From: Candidatus Electryonea clarkiae
GTDB lineage: Bacteria > Electryoneota > Electryoneia > Electryoneales > Electryoneaceae
DNA: 64,000 bases
NCBI GenBank assembly: GCA_030765455.1
Contig: JAVCCM010000059.1
Location: 31,140-95,139, forward strand
Direction: 5' to 3'
Shown: piece after piece, positions 27,736 to 35,751 of the stretch
Numbering within the stretch: the first letter of the stretch is position 1
How the letters are laid out: each line of letters starts with the position of its first letter
Translations under genes and position numbers: made by a program
The notes under the pieces: generated by a model
Told to the model about the DNA's origin: nothing
What the model saw: only the letters and a program-made list of their open reading frames with translations
Database searches by the model: none

Positions 27736-27831
27736 CTACCTGATTTTTTTCTTATGACGATCTCTCTTACGACGCTTTTTCCTTTTATGCGTCGCGATCT
27801 TCAAACGTTTGCGTTTACGTCCGCAAGGCAA
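27736..27831 (-). CDS. AURKAIP1/COX24 domain mini-protein (mS38-like, ribosome-associated)
   Basis: 31 aa, extremely basic (more than half Lys/Arg). TTG start with GGAG six bases upstream. The sequence begins MPCGRKRKRLKIATHKRKKR, close to the conserved bacterial AURKAIP1/COX24 C-terminal domain, the relative of mitochondrial mS38, which sits in the small ribosomal subunit. It is too short for ordinary ORF calling. It appears to head the operon with DUF2905, xseA, xseB and nadK. Ribosomal role is from family knowledge, not shown here. The Cys at position 3 replaces the usual small residue. Confidence 0.85.
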   Translation of the reverse strand: MPCGRKRKRLKIATHKRKKRRKRDRHKKKIR

Positions 27832-27918
27832 TGTGATCTCCAGTCAGTTTATATATAATGAATTTTCTTTTTTGCTTTTTACTACTGTTGTTCATAAATA
27901 AACAATTGATTGTAAAAA

Positions 27919-27945
27919 AAAGGAGGGCGAGCGCAACTGCTCGCC
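27919..27945 (-). other. Stem-loop with T-tract upstream of the COX24-like operon
   Basis: On the minus strand GGCGAGC (27945-27939), loop AGTTGC, GCTCGCC (27932-27926), then CTCC and a run of seven or more T. It looks like an intrinsic terminator, but the nearest minus-strand gene upstream is HU at 29732, beyond a plus-strand gene. It may be a leader attenuator about 90 bases before the COX24-like start, or a dispersed repeat of GAGCAGTTGCGCTCGCC type. Confidence 0.45.
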
Positions 27946-28081
27946 AAACCGTTTAATCTGTATTTTCAATTACAACAAAAAATAAGCGATAAAATACGTA
28001 TTTTCAAGGCAAACCTTGGCTCTGTTCTCTGATGATTCTATGAATGCTGGACTCCTATCCATATCATTCGATGAGTTGACC

Positions 28082-28175
28082 AGTAGATCCCTTTCGTCGA
28101 AAGGGATTTGAACAAATAAACCAAAGAATACTTACGTAGCCCACCCGAAATCCCTTTCAACGAAAGGGATCTACT
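28082..28175. repeat. Inverted repeat with 28-bp arms that are themselves palindromic
   Basis: The left arm 28082-28109 begins AGTAGATCCCTTTCGTCGAA and the right arm 28148-28175 is its reverse complement with one mismatch. Each arm contains its own dyad ATCCCTTTCG/CGAAAGGGAT, so the element can fold either as two small hairpins or one long one. No transposase is present; it is MITE-like. A diverged GTCATTGCGAAG repeat follows at about 28233-28260. The surrounding gap 27832-28377 holds nothing else recognisable. Confidence 0.8.
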
Positions 28176-28377
28176 CTCACTCATATGTGAATTGTAGCAA
28201 TAACGTAATAAATATAACATCAATCGAAAAAAAGCCGTCATTGCGAAGAATGAAGCAATCCCCTGATTCATCGTAACTAACTTATTATTAAATATGCTGA
28301 TATTAATAGTCCGCTTGAATCAAGGACCAAGCTACATTATTAATATGAAAATATTATTAATAAATATTATATAACAA

Positions 28378-28406
28378 TTGATTTTTAATTCCAAGATCGT
28401 TATAAT
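28378..28406 (+). promoter_or_regulatory. Sigma-70-like promoter before the small ORF and beta-helix lipoprotein
   Basis: The -35 TTGATT (28378-28383) and perfect -10 TATAAT (28401-28406) are separated by 17 bases. A transcript starting near 28413 would carry GAGGAG and the ATG at 28445, giving a short leader of about 30 bases. Confidence 0.65.
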
Positions 28407-28444
28407 AGTATACCCCGCAAAAATATATGTTCCGAGGAGTTGCT

Positions 28445-28585
28445 ATGTCTTTTTTGATTGGTAAGCCTTATTCGGATAATTCAAAAAGCGGATTGAAAAA
28501 TAATCCGTTCAAAAATGTTTGTCTCCCATTTCAATCTTCCAGTATCTCAATTCAATGGAGAACTCTTTGTTTACTCAACAGATAA
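28445..28585 (+). CDS. Small hypothetical ORF (46 aa) leading the beta-helix lipoprotein
   Basis: It begins MSFLIGKPYS and ends in LCLLNR. GAGGAG precedes the ATG by about six bases, and a good promoter lies 40-65 bases upstream; the stop is 13 bases before the next gene. No family likeness, transmembrane segment or signal is evident. It may be a genuine small protein or a translated leader that couples expression of the lipoprotein. Composition gives no strong coding proof. Confidence 0.4.
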   Translation: MSFLIGKPYSDNSKSGLKNNPFKNVCLPFQSSSISIQWRTLCLLNR

Positions 28586-28598
28586 TTAAGGAGTAGAA

Positions 28599-29429
28599 GT
28601 GTTTATAAAGATCACAAATACAGCGCTTATAATGCTGATTCTTGTAGTTTTAAGCAGTTGTACAATTAACGAATGCGATTGCCCGGTAGCGGTTGAAGAT
28701 CAGCCACAAGTTATCTATGTGCCTGAAGATTACGAGACACTCCAGGCGGCGATTAATGCTGCTGAGGAGGGCGACACAATCAGGGTCGGACCGGGGACGT
28801 ATAACGAAGGTTTGAACTTCTTCGGGAAAAATGTCTGGTTTGAAAGTACTGACGGTCCTGAAGTGACGATTATTGACGCTACTGGATGGACTTATGGTAT
28901 TTATTTGAGTTTAGGAGAAGATACTACTTTAGTAATTAGAGGATTTACTATTGAGAAAGCAATTTATAATGGTATTAATGCAAGCGATGCTTCATTCTCT
29001 ATGTACAATTGTATAATAAGAAACAATGCCGAATACGGCATAGCTTGCAATTTAGGATCACATGCAATTATTGAAAACTGTGTAACAGATAACAATGGGA
29101 CAAACATTGGAATCGCCTATTCCTGGGGAAGATTGATTAACACCATCTCAGTGAATGCTAACCGTTATGGCATTTGGAATATTGCCATTTATCCAAGCGC
29201 TTTAAATTATGGTTATAATATATATTATAATAATGAGACAAATTTCAACGATCCTCCTTTACACGCTGAAACCGATTTACTTCAAAATCCTCTTTTTGTG
29301 AACGGTACATATCGCCTTGACGAAGATTCACCATGCATTGACACTGGACACCCTCAAATTATTGACATAGATGAAACACGAAGCGATATAGGGGTCTATG
29401 GAGGACCTTATGCATATCAAATGCAATGA
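28599..29429 (+). CDS. Right-handed beta-helix lipoprotein
   Basis: 276 aa, GTG start with AAGGAG five bases upstream. Signal peptide with lipobox VLSSC (Cys near residue 22). It opens with IYVPEDYETLQAAINAAEEGDTI and RVGPGTYNEGL, the entry strand of DUF1565/NosD-like parallel beta-helices, followed by coil repeats (IIRNNAEYGIACN, VTDNNGTNIGIAY). Ends with DSPCIDTGHPQIIDID, common in pectate-lyase-fold surface proteins of FCB bacteria. Substrate unknown; no catalytic residues assigned. No C-terminal sorting domain. Confidence 0.8.
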   Translation: MFIKITNTALIMLILVVLSSCTINECDCPVAVEDQPQVIYVPEDYETLQAAINAAEEGDTIRVGPGTYNEGLNFFGKNVWFESTDGPEVTIIDATGWTYGIYLSLGEDTTLVIRGFTIEKAIYNGINASDASFSMYNCIIRNNAEYGIACNLGSHAIIENCVTDNNGTNIGIAYSWGRLINTISVNANRYGIWNIAIYPSALNYGYNIYYNNETNFNDPPLHAETDLLQNPLFVNGTYRLDEDSPCIDTGHPQIIDIDETRSDIGVYGGPYAYQMQ

Positions 29430-29464
29430 AGTAATTACATATTGGCCGAATACAACAATTTGTT

Positions 29465-29550
29465 CAACCCATTCAGGGTTGATATTATTGTGTTTTCCAT
29501 TCCTCCACGGGTTTTACCCGTGGCTATTCATGTTTATCTCCTTCGGAGAT
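29465..29550. repeat. Three consecutive short palindromes
   Basis: CAACCC/GGGTTG (29465-29481), CCACGGGT/ACCCGTGG (29505-29523) and ATCTCC/GGAGAT (29536-29550) stand in a row in the 302-base gap between two convergent genes. This arrangement of CAACCC-type, CCACGGGT-type and ATCTCCGAAGGAGAT-type dyads is a known kind of dispersed intergenic element in FCB genomes, as far as I recall. It may serve as a bidirectional terminator, though no T-runs adjoin. Confidence 0.6.
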
Positions 29551-29731
29551 ATTTCTTTGAAACAATGAAAATCTTCATCCAGAGATATTTGCGATGAAAC
29601 GAAGAATATCTTCATCTTGTAAAACAAATCTGAATACTTTCATAAAACCGATCTGAACCCACTTAACAGAATAGATATGAATACCCTGTCGTAATCAGAA
29701 TTCATTGGTTTTCGGTTAGATACCAGAAGTA

Positions 29732-30013
29732 TTACTTGTTTACTTTATCTTTCAATTTCATTGATGCCTTGAAAACGGGGACTTTTTTGGCTGGTACATG
29801 AATACCTTCCCCTGTGCGGGGATTTACTGCGTTTCGTTCTGCACGATCATCAACTTTGAAAGTCCCGAAGCCACGCATTTCAATCCTGCCGCCTTTTTCA
29901 AGTTCATCGGATAAGGTTTCCAGCATACCATCAACGACTGCCGCCACGTCGATCAAGGTTAAGCCGGTACCTTGGGCGATGCTTTTCGTTATATCTGCTT
30001 TTGTCATGGTCAT
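29732..30013 (-). CDS. HU/IHF family DNA-binding protein
   Basis: 93 aa. The pattern MTKADITKSIAQGTGLTLIDVAAVV, GRIEMRGFGTFKV, RNAVNPRTGE with the intercalating Pro in NPRTG, and VPVFKASMKLKDKV is that of histone-like HU/IHF subunits. It bends and compacts DNA as a dimer. It overlaps the sppA stop by one base (TAATG) and ends the operon mltD-sppA-HU, an unusual coupling. Confidence 0.93.
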   Translation of the reverse strand: MTMTKADITKSIAQGTGLTLIDVAAVVDGMLETLSDELEKGGRIEMRGFGTFKVDDRAERNAVNPRTGEGIHVPAKKVPVFKASMKLKDKVNK

Positions 30014-30915
30014 TATTCCGGTCTCCAGCGATATTGAAATTTTGGTTGTGACTCTAATCTTTTTTGAACTGTTCGGACACTTTCATCAAGCAACTCGTCA
30101 AGCCAGTCAATTGGATGCTTTTTAGGTGGTTTTGCGATTTTTGGTTCTTCACCAAGACCGCTTATTTCCCCGGCTATCCTGATGGCTTCATATTGATCGC
30201 CGATAAGGTCAATCAATCCCAATTCATGCGCCTGTCTTCCTGTGAATACACGTCCATCCGCGACCTTCTTAACCTGCTCAATCTCCATATTTCTTTCGAG
30301 AGCAACTGCTTCGGTAAATTGATCATACGCATCATCAACATAATTCTGAAGGTATTTACGGTCTTTTGCTGTTAAATCACGAAAGGGCCATCCGGTATCT
30401 TTATATTCGCCGCTCTTAATCATTTCGGCATCTATACCAATTTTTTCCATTAGCTCATAAAATTGCGTCAATTCCATCAGAACACCAATCGAACCGGTTG
30501 TCGTTCCTGGATTAGCAACGATAGTATCAGCACCAATCGCTGCGTAGTAACCACCGCTTGCCGCCACACTCCCCAATGAAGCAATTACCGGTTTAGCCTT
30601 TCGTGCACGACTGATTGCAGAATAAAGCTCCTGCGATGCCGCCACTCCTCCACCAGGGCTGTCGATTCGAATAACTATAGCCTTGACCTTCTCTTCAAGC
30701 CGGAATGCATCAATTTGCTCACACCAGCGGCGCGCATCGTAGATAGGTCCGATGATATCGACCAGCCCCACCCTGTCACCTCGAATCATATCCATCTCGA
30801 TACCGCTTCCACCGGAAGGCTGCCTGAATGCCATCGAAGCAATAAGGATGATTATTATTAATCCTCCGATAAGGACAAATGCGGCAATAGCATCGCTTCT
30901 GCCTTTTCTATTCAT
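30013..30915 (-). CDS. sppA: Signal peptide peptidase SppA (S49)
   Basis: 300 aa, the short bacterial SppA form. N-terminal transmembrane anchor (about residues 9-28). The substrate-binding IRIDSPGGGVAASQELY is followed by the nucleophile Ser in SVAASGGYYAAIGADTI and the catalytic Lys region SGEYKDTGWPF. It cleaves residual signal peptides in the membrane. Coupled by overlapping start and stop with mltD upstream and HU downstream. Confidence 0.93.
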   Translation of the reverse strand: MNRKGRSDAIAAFVLIGGLIIIILIASMAFRQPSGGSGIEMDMIRGDRVGLVDIIGPIYDARRWCEQIDAFRLEEKVKAIVIRIDSPGGGVAASQELYSAISRARKAKPVIASLGSVAASGGYYAAIGADTIVANPGTTTGSIGVLMELTQFYELMEKIGIDAEMIKSGEYKDTGWPFRDLTAKDRKYLQNYVDDAYDQFTEAVALERNMEIEQVKKVADGRVFTGRQAHELGLIDLIGDQYEAIRIAGEISGLGEEPKIAKPPKKHPIDWLDELLDESVRTVQKRLESQPKFQYRWRPE

Positions 30916-33071
30916 CAGGCTCCTCCTGAAGTGTGAATTATAAGTCTATCACCAATTTTCAACCGGCGTGGATTCTTAATATTGTTCCAATTTTTCAGGT
31001 CTTTCACCGTTACATTATATTGTAAAGCAACCTTTGCAAGGGTATCACCTTTTCTAATTGTATAATATACTATTGCTGAACTCTCCGAAGACGAACCTGA
31101 TAAACTTGGAATTACAAGCTGGTTTCCAGGATGAATTGCTGAACGATTGGATAAATTGTTCACGTAGAGTAGATCATCCAGATCAACGCCAAATTTCACA
31201 GCAATAGCCCAGGGGGAATCACCTCGTCTAATTGTATATTTTCCACCTGCATTTAAATTCGGGGGTCCGGCAAATTCAGTAACCGGCTTTTTCTTACTTT
31301 GCTTTTTCGCAAATCCTTGTGGTTGGTAAACTATCAAACGTTGACCGGGATAAATAACACTCCTTGGTGATTTACCATTCCACCTCAGTAATTTCGACAA
31401 TCCTACATGATGTTTTTCGGCTATTCCAGACAGAGTTTCCCCTCTCCTCACAATGTGTATCTCTTCCTCGGCACCGCTTGGAATATCAGGATCAGAATAA
31501 TCTTTAACACCTGCAAAACTGTAGTTGCTGCCTAGAGAAACAGGCACTAAAAGCCACTGATATTCTCGAAGACTGTGAATATTTTTGATCCTGTTCGCCG
31601 GAACGTCTTTGATTGCTTGCATTGATGTATGGTATTTCTCTGCTATATACGATAGTGACTCACCTGCACGTACCCTGTGTCTCACCCATGAGGTCTTTTC
31701 CCCATCGGGAATTGTAGCAAATTTAGCTTCAAAATCTTCATTCATCCCGGAAGGAACATTGATTGTGATTTGTTCACGATTTGGAGGCGTACACCATCGA
31801 ATAATTGCCGGGTTCAGCTTTCTAAGCGTTTCAACATCACTACCTATTACCTTGGCAAGCACACTGAGGTCAACACATTCTGACACGATAACCTGGTCTT
31901 TCTTTACCGGATCTACATAATTGGGAGGCTCGAAACCGTATTCGGTTGGATTTTTCGCGATCCTTCTCGCAGCAAGAAACGTGGGTAAGTATCCTCGAGT
32001 CTGCCTGGGAAGTTTCCTGAGTTTCCAAAAATCCCTGCTGTTGGAACGCCGGATCTCCCGTTTAACTCTGCCCTCGCCACAATTGTACCCCGCCATTGCC
32101 AGATACCAATCACCCGTATGCTCATATAATTGACGCAGGTATCGAGCGGCAGCCGCTGCTGCCAGCTCAGGATCACGGCGCTGATCATACCACCAATCCA
32201 TTTCAAGATTAAATATCTTACCTGTGGAATATATGAACTGCCAGGGTCCTACAGCTTTTGCATAACTCCTGGCATCAGTCCTGAAACCGGATTCGATCAT
32301 TGACAGGTAAACCAAATCCTCCGGAACCCCGTGAGCTTTCAATATCGGCTTCATTCTTGGAATATACTCTCCGGCTCTTTCAAGCCAGACCGTCATGGCT
32401 TTCCTGCCTCGCTCAGTATTGGTAAAATACTCAATTACATTCTCAACTTTTTTGTTTGTCGTATCTGGAATTTGAGGTAATATGATGATTTCACTGACGG
32501 TTGAATCAAGTTCCACATATACACTGTCAGGCACCAAAACATCAAGCAAACTGTCAGGAGATATAAGAGCGACGGCGCTGTCTAATAATGACGAAAGTGT
32601 ATCTTCGAGTACCTCTACATCCAGTGTACTTAAACCTTCTGCACCGGGACCGACCACTTCACCAGCTCGTGAAAAGCTCTCGCAATACCGGCGTGACCAT
32701 ACTGCAAGTGTATCCATCCAGATCGGTCTGTCTAACGGATCAAGATCGAACAGCGCCTCGGCCAGCTTTTCGACTGCATGTACAAGGGTTTCTTCAGCGT
32801 TGATAATATCGCCCGAGGCGAGTAATGTATCAGCACGCGCTGAAAGGAGTTGTGCATCCTGAATAATTATTAACGGTTCTCTAAAATTCAGGGAAGACAA
32901 GTCTGTGTCGGTTATTGATGAATCGATTTCATTTGATGTTGAATCGCTATTGATTGTTTTTACATCACCCGTAACATCTTCAGGTTTGGGAATATCTGCC
33001 GCAGTATTTGTATATAAACAAGTAGATGCTATCAAAGCAGCTAAAATCCAGATATTGATATTTTTAGTCAT
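30915..33071 (-). CDS. mltD: Lytic transglycosylase (MltD type) with four LysM domains
   Basis: 718 aa from ATG 33071 with a signal peptide (about residues 6-25). An acidic low-complexity region reaches to about 210. The SLT domain around 240-380 has catalytic Glu in SMIESGFR, then YAKAVGPWQFI, RRDPELAAAAAARYLRQLY and AMAGYNCGEGRV. Four LysM repeats follow from about 470 (HRVRAGESLSYIAEKYHTS, HIVRRGETLSGIAEKHHVG, YTIRRGDSPWAIAVKFGVD, YTIRKGDTLAKVALQYNVT). It cuts peptidoglycan glycan strands to 1,6-anhydro products. First gene of the operon with sppA and HU. Confidence 0.93.
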   Translation of the reverse strand: MTKNINIWILAALIASTCLYTNTAADIPKPEDVTGDVKTINSDSTSNEIDSSITDTDLSSLNFREPLIIIQDAQLLSARADTLLASGDIINAEETLVHAVEKLAEALFDLDPLDRPIWMDTLAVWSRRYCESFSRAGEVVGPGAEGLSTLDVEVLEDTLSSLLDSAVALISPDSLLDVLVPDSVYVELDSTVSEIIILPQIPDTTNKKVENVIEYFTNTERGRKAMTVWLERAGEYIPRMKPILKAHGVPEDLVYLSMIESGFRTDARSYAKAVGPWQFIYSTGKIFNLEMDWWYDQRRDPELAAAAAARYLRQLYEHTGDWYLAMAGYNCGEGRVKREIRRSNSRDFWKLRKLPRQTRGYLPTFLAARRIAKNPTEYGFEPPNYVDPVKKDQVIVSECVDLSVLAKVIGSDVETLRKLNPAIIRWCTPPNREQITINVPSGMNEDFEAKFATIPDGEKTSWVRHRVRAGESLSYIAEKYHTSMQAIKDVPANRIKNIHSLREYQWLLVPVSLGSNYSFAGVKDYSDPDIPSGAEEEIHIVRRGETLSGIAEKHHVGLSKLLRWNGKSPRSVIYPGQRLIVYQPQGFAKKQSKKKPVTEFAGPPNLNAGGKYTIRRGDSPWAIAVKFGVDLDDLLYVNNLSNRSAIHPGNQLVIPSLSGSSSESSAIVYYTIRKGDTLAKVALQYNVTVKDLKNWNNIKNPRRLKIGDRLIIHTSGGA

Positions 33072-33344
33072 AACCAAACGTATCCGTTCAAAGCATTGTT
33101 GATGAAATATGAATTCACTGAACTTAAGACAGTGTCATTGTGCTTGCAATACTTATATTAATTGTCGTTCCTGCTCCTTGTCAAAAAAGAATATGGTGTT
33201 TACTTTATTATTGAATATTACTATCTGCATATTCATATTTCCGGCTATCAAAATCAGCGCGAATATAGCAGTAGATATTTCATTAACGATACTGGTCTTT
33301 TATAGTTTCTTCTTTCGTAGTATTTAGAATATAAAGGATTTCCC

Positions 33345-34394
33345 ATGAAATCAACTAAAATTGTCTTGATAATTTCAACCCTGCTTTCGGGATTTATTCT
33401 TTTCACCGGCTGCATTTCTCACAAATTCTTTCTTGATTTTTCTCCCGGGGGTGTCTATCGATATGTCGCTGAGGGTGACAGCCTTGATTTATTTGATGGT
33501 CGGATTCTGTTTCCCCCCTCAAATCCCTGGCAGGAAACTAACCGCACGCGTGAAAAAGATGATGAGGGAAACATTACCTGGAAATATTTCTTCGAATCAA
33601 AACAGGAAGCGGAAATCAGTCAACCTATTGCCCCTCCGGAAAAAAACGGATTAATTCAATTTCAAGAAAAAAACTACCTGGTAGTTAAAAAGAAATCATT
33701 TGTTGCGGTGTTTCCCGGTTGGGATGTCACCAGGATATATGGAGATCAACGTGAATTTCTTCCGCCAGAAGTGGACGATATCGAAAAGTTTGAATCCGAC
33801 ACGACGCTGCAAACCCGATTGAAACAACTCGAAGCGCTTGGATTACAAAAAACTACTGCCAGAAGATATATGCTGCAAGTACAGAATATGATCCTTGAAT
33901 GGCAACGTTCAGGAAATGTTGAAGATGCTGACAGCTTGATGATACAACAGGGATTAAAGAACTTCTCCGTTATTATTGAAGTTTTCATGCTCACCTTCAA
34001 AGACAAGGACCCTATGGAAGTCTCGCTTGAATGGTATCAAGAGCTGAGAGATCCAATGATCTCGATATGCAGTGAGGTATCAGGTGGTTCACCCGAATGG
34101 TTCGCAAATGTTGCAGATTCAATCGATTTCCGTTGGAAAACATGGAAAGACATGGAAGATGACGGAATAGAGCTTGAAGTTTTTTTGCCCTCGACCTGGA
34201 TAAACGCAAATCCGGATACTGTCAGGAACGACACACTTTTCTGGTCAATTGAATCCGAGAGCCTTGCTGAAGAGGATGTTGTAATCCAGGCGACCGGATG
34301 GACACTGGTGTACTGGATTGATGGATTAATCGCCCTGGTAATTTTTGGCTTGATCTGGCTTGCATTCAGCAAAATGCAAAAGAAAAAGGAATAG
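33345..34394 (+). CDS. Lipoprotein of unknown function with C-terminal transmembrane segment
   Basis: 349 aa. Signal peptide with lipobox FTGC (Cys about residue 23). The central part is soluble, acidic and probably helical between residues 145 and 250. A C-terminal hydrophobic segment (VYWIDGLIALVIFGLIWLAF) followed by KMQKKKE predicts a second membrane anchor. A protein lipidated at one end and membrane-spanning at the other is unusual; either the lipid is retained on the inner membrane or the C-terminus is cleaved. No family recognised. AAAGGA precedes the ATG. It is divergent from mltD and converges with the dsr operon. Confidence 0.7.
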   Translation: MKSTKIVLIISTLLSGFILFTGCISHKFFLDFSPGGVYRYVAEGDSLDLFDGRILFPPSNPWQETNRTREKDDEGNITWKYFFESKQEAEISQPIAPPEKNGLIQFQEKNYLVVKKKSFVAVFPGWDVTRIYGDQREFLPPEVDDIEKFESDTTLQTRLKQLEALGLQKTTARRYMLQVQNMILEWQRSGNVEDADSLMIQQGLKNFSVIIEVFMLTFKDKDPMEVSLEWYQELRDPMISICSEVSGGSPEWFANVADSIDFRWKTWKDMEDDGIELEVFLPSTWINANPDTVRNDTLFWSIESESLAEEDVVIQATGWTLVYWIDGLIALVIFGLIWLAFSKMQKKKE

Positions 34395-34504
34395 ATTACA
34401 AATATACGCCGATAAAAGAAAAGATTACAGGATGTAAGGATATTAAGGATTTACAAGATATTTTATCTTTAGCGTCCTTTGTCCCTTTGCATCTTTGCGT
34501 GAGA

Positions 34505-34537
34505 TAAAAAATCCCGGTCGGTATATAACCAGCCGGG
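34505..34537 (-). terminator. Rho-independent terminator of the dsr operon
   Basis: On the minus strand, CCCGGCTGGT (34537-34528), loop TATAT, ACCGACCGGG (34522-34513) form a 10-bp stem with one mismatch and one G-T pair, followed by ATTTTTTA. It lies 52 bases after the dsrP stop codon. Confidence 0.85.
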
Positions 34538-34589
34538 AATATCTCGCAATTTCTATTATATCACAAAGGCGTTGAGCTGCCGTGAACTA

Positions 34590-35744
34590 TCAGACAAGCT
34601 GTTTCCTCACCGATAATGCTACTTTATAAAGCCCGGTAATTATTAGTCCACCAAGCGCCCAGACCATCAGGGTTATCATCACTTCGGGGAAAGTCGGAAC
34701 GTATTCGGTTACCGTATGTAACGGATTAGGTATGTAACCGGTTACAATCATTCCCATCCCTTTATCAATCCAGATTGAAATGAAGACAGCGATACAACCC
34801 CAGATCAGCAGGGTTTCATTCTTTCTGAATTGTGGAACGATAAGGAGCACCAATGCGATCACGGCAAGAACCGCTGAAGTCCACATCCAGGGAACCAGTG
34901 CAGTATTTTCTCCTAAACCGAAATACAGGTATTTGAAATGATCAAGATGTTCAGGGATACCACTGTAAACTGCGGTGAAGATTTCCATCAGCAGGAGGAA
35001 GACGTTCATAATCATAGCATAAGTAACAATAATCGCCAATTTCTGAATCGGTTCCTTGCCGGTATCGAACTTTGTGTTTTTACGCAGTATAAGCGCTAAC
35101 AGTATCAGCAAAGCCGGACCTGCTGAGAATGCTGTGGCGAGGAATCGCGGCGCCATAACCGCAGTCATCCAGAACGGACGTGCTACGAGACCGGCGTAAA
35201 GAAATGCCGTAACCGTATGAATACTGACAGCCCAGGGAATTGAAAGAATAATTATGGGTCTGATCCATTTAGGTGGAGCTATGCTCTTTTTCTCAGAATG
35301 GAGCGTGACAAAGCTGATCAGTACATTAAGCACCAGATAACCCATCAGAACAACCGTATCCCAGAACATCATGGAGTTGGGAGAAGGATGCAGAAATACA
35401 TTTGTTATACGGAACGGTTGTCCCATATCGACAAAGATAAATCCCATACACATGATACAAGCACCAACAGCGACAAACTCACCTAAAATTGTGATTTTAC
35501 CGAAAGCCTTGTAATTATGAAGGTAATAAGGAAGTACGACCATTACGGCTGAAGCGGCTACACCAACCATGAAGGTAAATTGAGCGATGTATAAACCCCA
35601 GCTAACGTCACGGTTTAACCCGGTGATAGTCAAACCTTCATTGAATTGACGGAGCCAGTAAAGTCCACCCACTGCAATAATTACCAGTAGGAAAGCAATC
35701 CAGCTCCAATATCTTTTTCCACCTTTAAGTGCATTTTCTATCAT
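34590..35744 (-). CDS. dsrP: DsrP, integral membrane subunit of the DsrMKJOP complex (NrfD family)
   Basis: 384 aa from ATG 35744 (GAGG five bases upstream), starting 7 bases after dsrO. NrfD/PsrC-type with about ten transmembrane segments; the N-terminal KRYWSWIAFLLVIIAVGGLY and the GLYIAQFTFMVGVAASAVM helix are typical, as is FVDMGQPFRI and the H-containing PNPLHTVTEYVPTFPE near the end. It exchanges electrons and possibly protons between the quinone pool and periplasmic DsrO/DsrJ. Last gene of the operon. Confidence 0.93.
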   Translation of the reverse strand: MIENALKGGKRYWSWIAFLLVIIAVGGLYWLRQFNEGLTITGLNRDVSWGLYIAQFTFMVGVAASAVMVVLPYYLHNYKAFGKITILGEFVAVGACIMCMGFIFVDMGQPFRITNVFLHPSPNSMMFWDTVVLMGYLVLNVLISFVTLHSEKKSIAPPKWIRPIIILSIPWAVSIHTVTAFLYAGLVARPFWMTAVMAPRFLATAFSAGPALLILLALILRKNTKFDTGKEPIQKLAIIVTYAMIMNVFLLLMEIFTAVYSGIPEHLDHFKYLYFGLGENTALVPWMWTSAVLAVIALVLLIVPQFRKNETLLIWGCIAVFISIWIDKGMGMIVTGYIPNPLHTVTEYVPTFPEVMITLMVWALGGLIITGLYKVALSVRKQLV

Positions 35745-35751
35745 AACAACC

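Noticed and set aside
27919..27945. Simple terminator reading
   Set aside because: Perfect shape, but no minus-strand gene ends just upstream, so it was listed as an undefined stem-loop.
28082..28175. Possible CRISPR remnant
   Set aside because: Only two repeat arms, in inverted and not direct orientation, with no spacers or cas genes.
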